NCBI GenBank assembly: GCA_902776665.1
Contig: CACYQZ010000017.1
Span: 1 to 41,814, forward strand
Reading direction: 5' to 3'
DNA from: an uncultured Prevotellaceae bacterium
GTDB taxonomy: Bacteria > Bacteroidota > Bacteroidia > Bacteroidales > Bacteroidaceae
DNA length: 41,814 nucleotides
Position 1 is the first letter of the stretch. The number at the start of each line of letters is the position of its first letter. Under the pieces are notes generated by a model. The model was not told the origin of the DNA, did not search any database, and saw nothing but the letters and a program-made list of their open reading frames with translations. This document shows, piece after piece, positions 40,330 through 41,814 of this stretch. The position numbers and the translations under genes are program-made.

Positions 40330-41814
40330 ATGGAATTAGCAAGCAAGTACGACCCGCAGGCGGTCGAATCGAAATGGTATCAATATTGGATTGACAACAA
40401 ATTATTCAGTTCAAAACCCGACGGGCGCGAACCCTACACGGTGGTGATTCCGCCGCCGAATGTGACGGGCGTGTTGCACATGGGCCACATGCTCAACAAC
40501 ACGATTCAGGACATTCTGGTGCGTCGTGCGCGAATGGAGGGCAAGAACGCCTGCTGGGTGCCAGGAACGGACCACGCTTCGATTGCAACGGAGGCGAAAG
40601 TGGTGAAAAAACTCGCCGAACAGGGCATCAAGAAGCACGACCTTTCGCGCGACGAATTCCTGAAACACGCTTGGGAATGGACGCACGAGCACGGTGGCAT
40701 TATTCTGAAGCAGTTGCGCAAACTCGGTGCGTCGTGCGACTGGGATCGCACGGCCTTTACGATGGACGAAACGCGGTCGGAAAGTGTCATCAAGGTGTTT
40801 GTCGATTTATACAACAAAGGCTTGATTTACAGGGGTTTGCGAATGGTAAACTGGGACCCGAAGGCGCTGACGGCGCTCTCGACCGAGGAGGTCATCTACA
40901 AGGAGGAACATTCGAAACTCTATCATTTGAAATATTATGTGGTCGATGCCCCTGAAATAGAGGCAACCGACGACGGGAACGTGATTCACAAGGATGAAAA
41001 AGGCTACTACGCGGTGGTGGCGACGACGCGTCCCGAAACGATTATGGGCGACACGGCCATGTGCATCAACCCGAAAGACCCGAAAAACCAGTGGTTGAAA
41101 GGTCGGAAAGTCATCGTGCCGCTCGTCGGTCGCGAAATTCCCGTGATTGAAGACCGCTATGTCGATATTGAGTTCGGCACGGGCTGTCTGAAAGTGACAC
41201 CTGCCCACGACACCAACGACCACATGCTCGGCAAGACCCACAACTTGGAAACCATCGACATTTTCAATGCCGACGGCACGATTTCCGAAGAGAGTCCGCT
41301 CTACGTGGGCATGGACCGCTTCGACTGCCGCCGCCAAATTGTGAAGGATTTGCAGGATCAGACCAGGGCTGTGCTGTATGACCGGCCCCGGAAGGCTTCG
41401 ATTGAATACTTTGAAGGGAAGAATGTCGTTCTGGCCGACGGTACGCGGGCGAAGATCAGCCGCACCCAGGCGGTGCAGATCTATCAATATCTGCTGCTTA
41501 ATGGCTATATCGACGAGAACGAAAACGTTACGCAGGAATACCGGGATGACGCCCGCATGAATACACTGCGGCCTGTGTCCGCCGCGTTGCAGCCGATGCG
41601 GGACAGCGTTCATAAACTGGTGCAGGCCATCTTCGATGACAGCGTGCTGGCTGACATGTTTGAGGACGGCAACCGCACGCCCGCGCCGGAGAACCCGCTG
41701 AATGAACGGTTCTATAAGGAAGCGTTTCAAACGCTGTGGAATACGATCAATCACAAATATGCCTATACGGTGGACTTCGATTCCGATGAATTGATTCGGA
41801 AGGCAATTGATGAG
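40330..41814 (+). CDS. valS: valyl-tRNA synthetase N-terminal part, joined in frame to a type III restriction Res fragment
   Basis: The frame is open from ATG 40330 to the window edge (495 codons). Residues 1 to about 341 are typical bacterial Val[21 protein letters not shown], the HIGH motif as HMGH (50-53) after [23 protein letters not shown], and the first part of the CP1 editing domain ([28 protein letters not shown]). ValRS charges tRNA-Val and edits Thr. After [16 protein letters not shown] the text stops matching ValRS. From about residue 342 it reads as a type III restriction enzyme (see next entry). The KMSKS half of ValRS is absent. Probably a chimeric assembly join; the valS part itself is sound. 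Confidence 0.88.
   Translation, partial: MELASKYDPQAVESKWYQYWIDNKLFSSKPDGREPYTVVIPPPNVTGVLHMGHMLNNTIQDILVRRARMEGKNACWVPGTDHASIATEAKVVKKLAEQGIKKHDLSRDEFLKHAWEWTHEHGGIILKQLRKLGASCDWDRTAFTMDETRSESVIKVFVDLYNKGLIYRGLRMVNWDPKALTALSTEEVIYKEEHSKLYHLKYYVVDAPEIEATDDGNVIHKDEKGYYAVVATTRPETIMGDTAMCINPKDPKNQWLKGRKVIVPLVGREIPVIEDRYVDIEFGTGCLKVTPAHDTNDHMLGKTHNLETIDIFNADGTISEESPLYVGMDRFDCRRQIVKDLQDQTRAVLYDRPRKASIEYFEGKNVVLADGTRAKISRTQAVQIYQYLLLNGYIDENENVTQEYRDDARMNTLRPVSAALQPMRDSVHKLVQAIFDDSVLADMFEDGNRTPAPENPLNERFYKEAFQTLWNTINHKYAYTVDFDSDELIRKAIDE
41350..41814 (+). other. fragment of a type III restriction endonuclease Res subunit
   Basis: About 155 codons, in the same frame as valS, with [20 protein letters not shown], then [20 protein letters not shown] and, near the end, [20 protein letters not shown]. 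This matches the central part of type III R-M Res (helicase/nuclease) subunits, after the helicase core and before the C-terminal nuclease. Codon use also changes: more CGG, CGC and CTG, and GAT replacing the GAC preference of valS. It is incomplete at both ends. The source could be another organism, possibly a Firmicute; that is a guess. Confidence 0.72.

Overview
The window reads as a chromosomal segment of a Bacteroidales bacterium, most likely a Prevotella-like (Prevotellaceae) lineage, although the exact genus cannot be fixed from 80 bases of 16S. Support comes from several sides. The 16S 5' end carries a Bacteroides/Prevotella-type sequence. Many promoters match the Bacteroidetes form TTTG-N19-TAnnTTTG, five of them exactly. 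The lpxC-fabZ fusion, DUF4492-cydAB, BamD, RpoZ/omega, DUF4293, an EF-G2-type paralogue, FISUMP domains and T9SS-like tails are all typical of the phylum. Almost everything is core chromosome; a small AT-rich accessory patch lies at about 36.8-40.1 kb, and the last ~0.45 kb looks foreign.

Layout. 1-485: 5' end of a 16S gene running leftward, its leader and its promoter. 486-2596 (-): cyclophilin, TIGR04076 protein and membrane metallophosphoesterase. 2719-5754 (+): DUF4492, cydA and cydB (bd-type menaquinol oxidase), closed by a strong hairpin terminator. 5825-7644 (-): ilvE-trmB. 7728-9083 (-): xseA-xseB (exonuclease VII). 9149-11308 (-): an EF-G paralogue whose catalytic histidine is replaced. 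11495-12622 (+): hemW. 12740-19348 (+): lpxD, lpxC-fabZ, lpxA, miaA and a class A PBP, that is lipid A synthesis, tRNA modification and murein synthesis. 19466-20077 (+): an abundant-looking lipoprotein with perfect 11-residue repeats. 20170-21871 (-): bamD, rpoZ, DUF4293. 22001-24073 (+): uvrB. 24145-26838 (+): a secreted transglutaminase-like protein. 26874-28603 (-): a small T9SS-tail protein, an ECF sigma factor and menA, with overlapping frames. 28697-31079 (-): mazG, a lipocalin-like lipoprotein and rnz. 31190-36760 (+): a complete tripartite RND efflux operon.

36761-40012 is the accessory patch: an unexplained 157-base spacer, an AT-rich secreted protein with two FISUMP domains, a 21-codon relic resembling the start of a KilA-N gene, and an intact KilA-N gene. 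40013-40329 holds repeated promoter-like cassettes upstream of valS.

valS starts at 40330 but its reading changes at about 41341-41360 into a type III restriction (Res) subunit while the frame stays open. This is either a chimeric assembly join or an in-frame recombination; I favour the join.

Menaquinone synthesis (menA) and the bd oxidase (cydAB) fit one respiratory chain. The lpx genes, PBP, BamD and RND/TolC genes together build and service the envelope. I see no CRISPR array, no tRNA gene, no complete insertion sequence and no clear defence system other than the terminal Res fragment. The observations I consider most worth following are the GTPase-impaired EF-G2, the 11-mer lipoprotein, the interspersed-repeat insertions inside coding sequence, the overlapping sigma/secretion-tail/menA unit and the valS-res junction.
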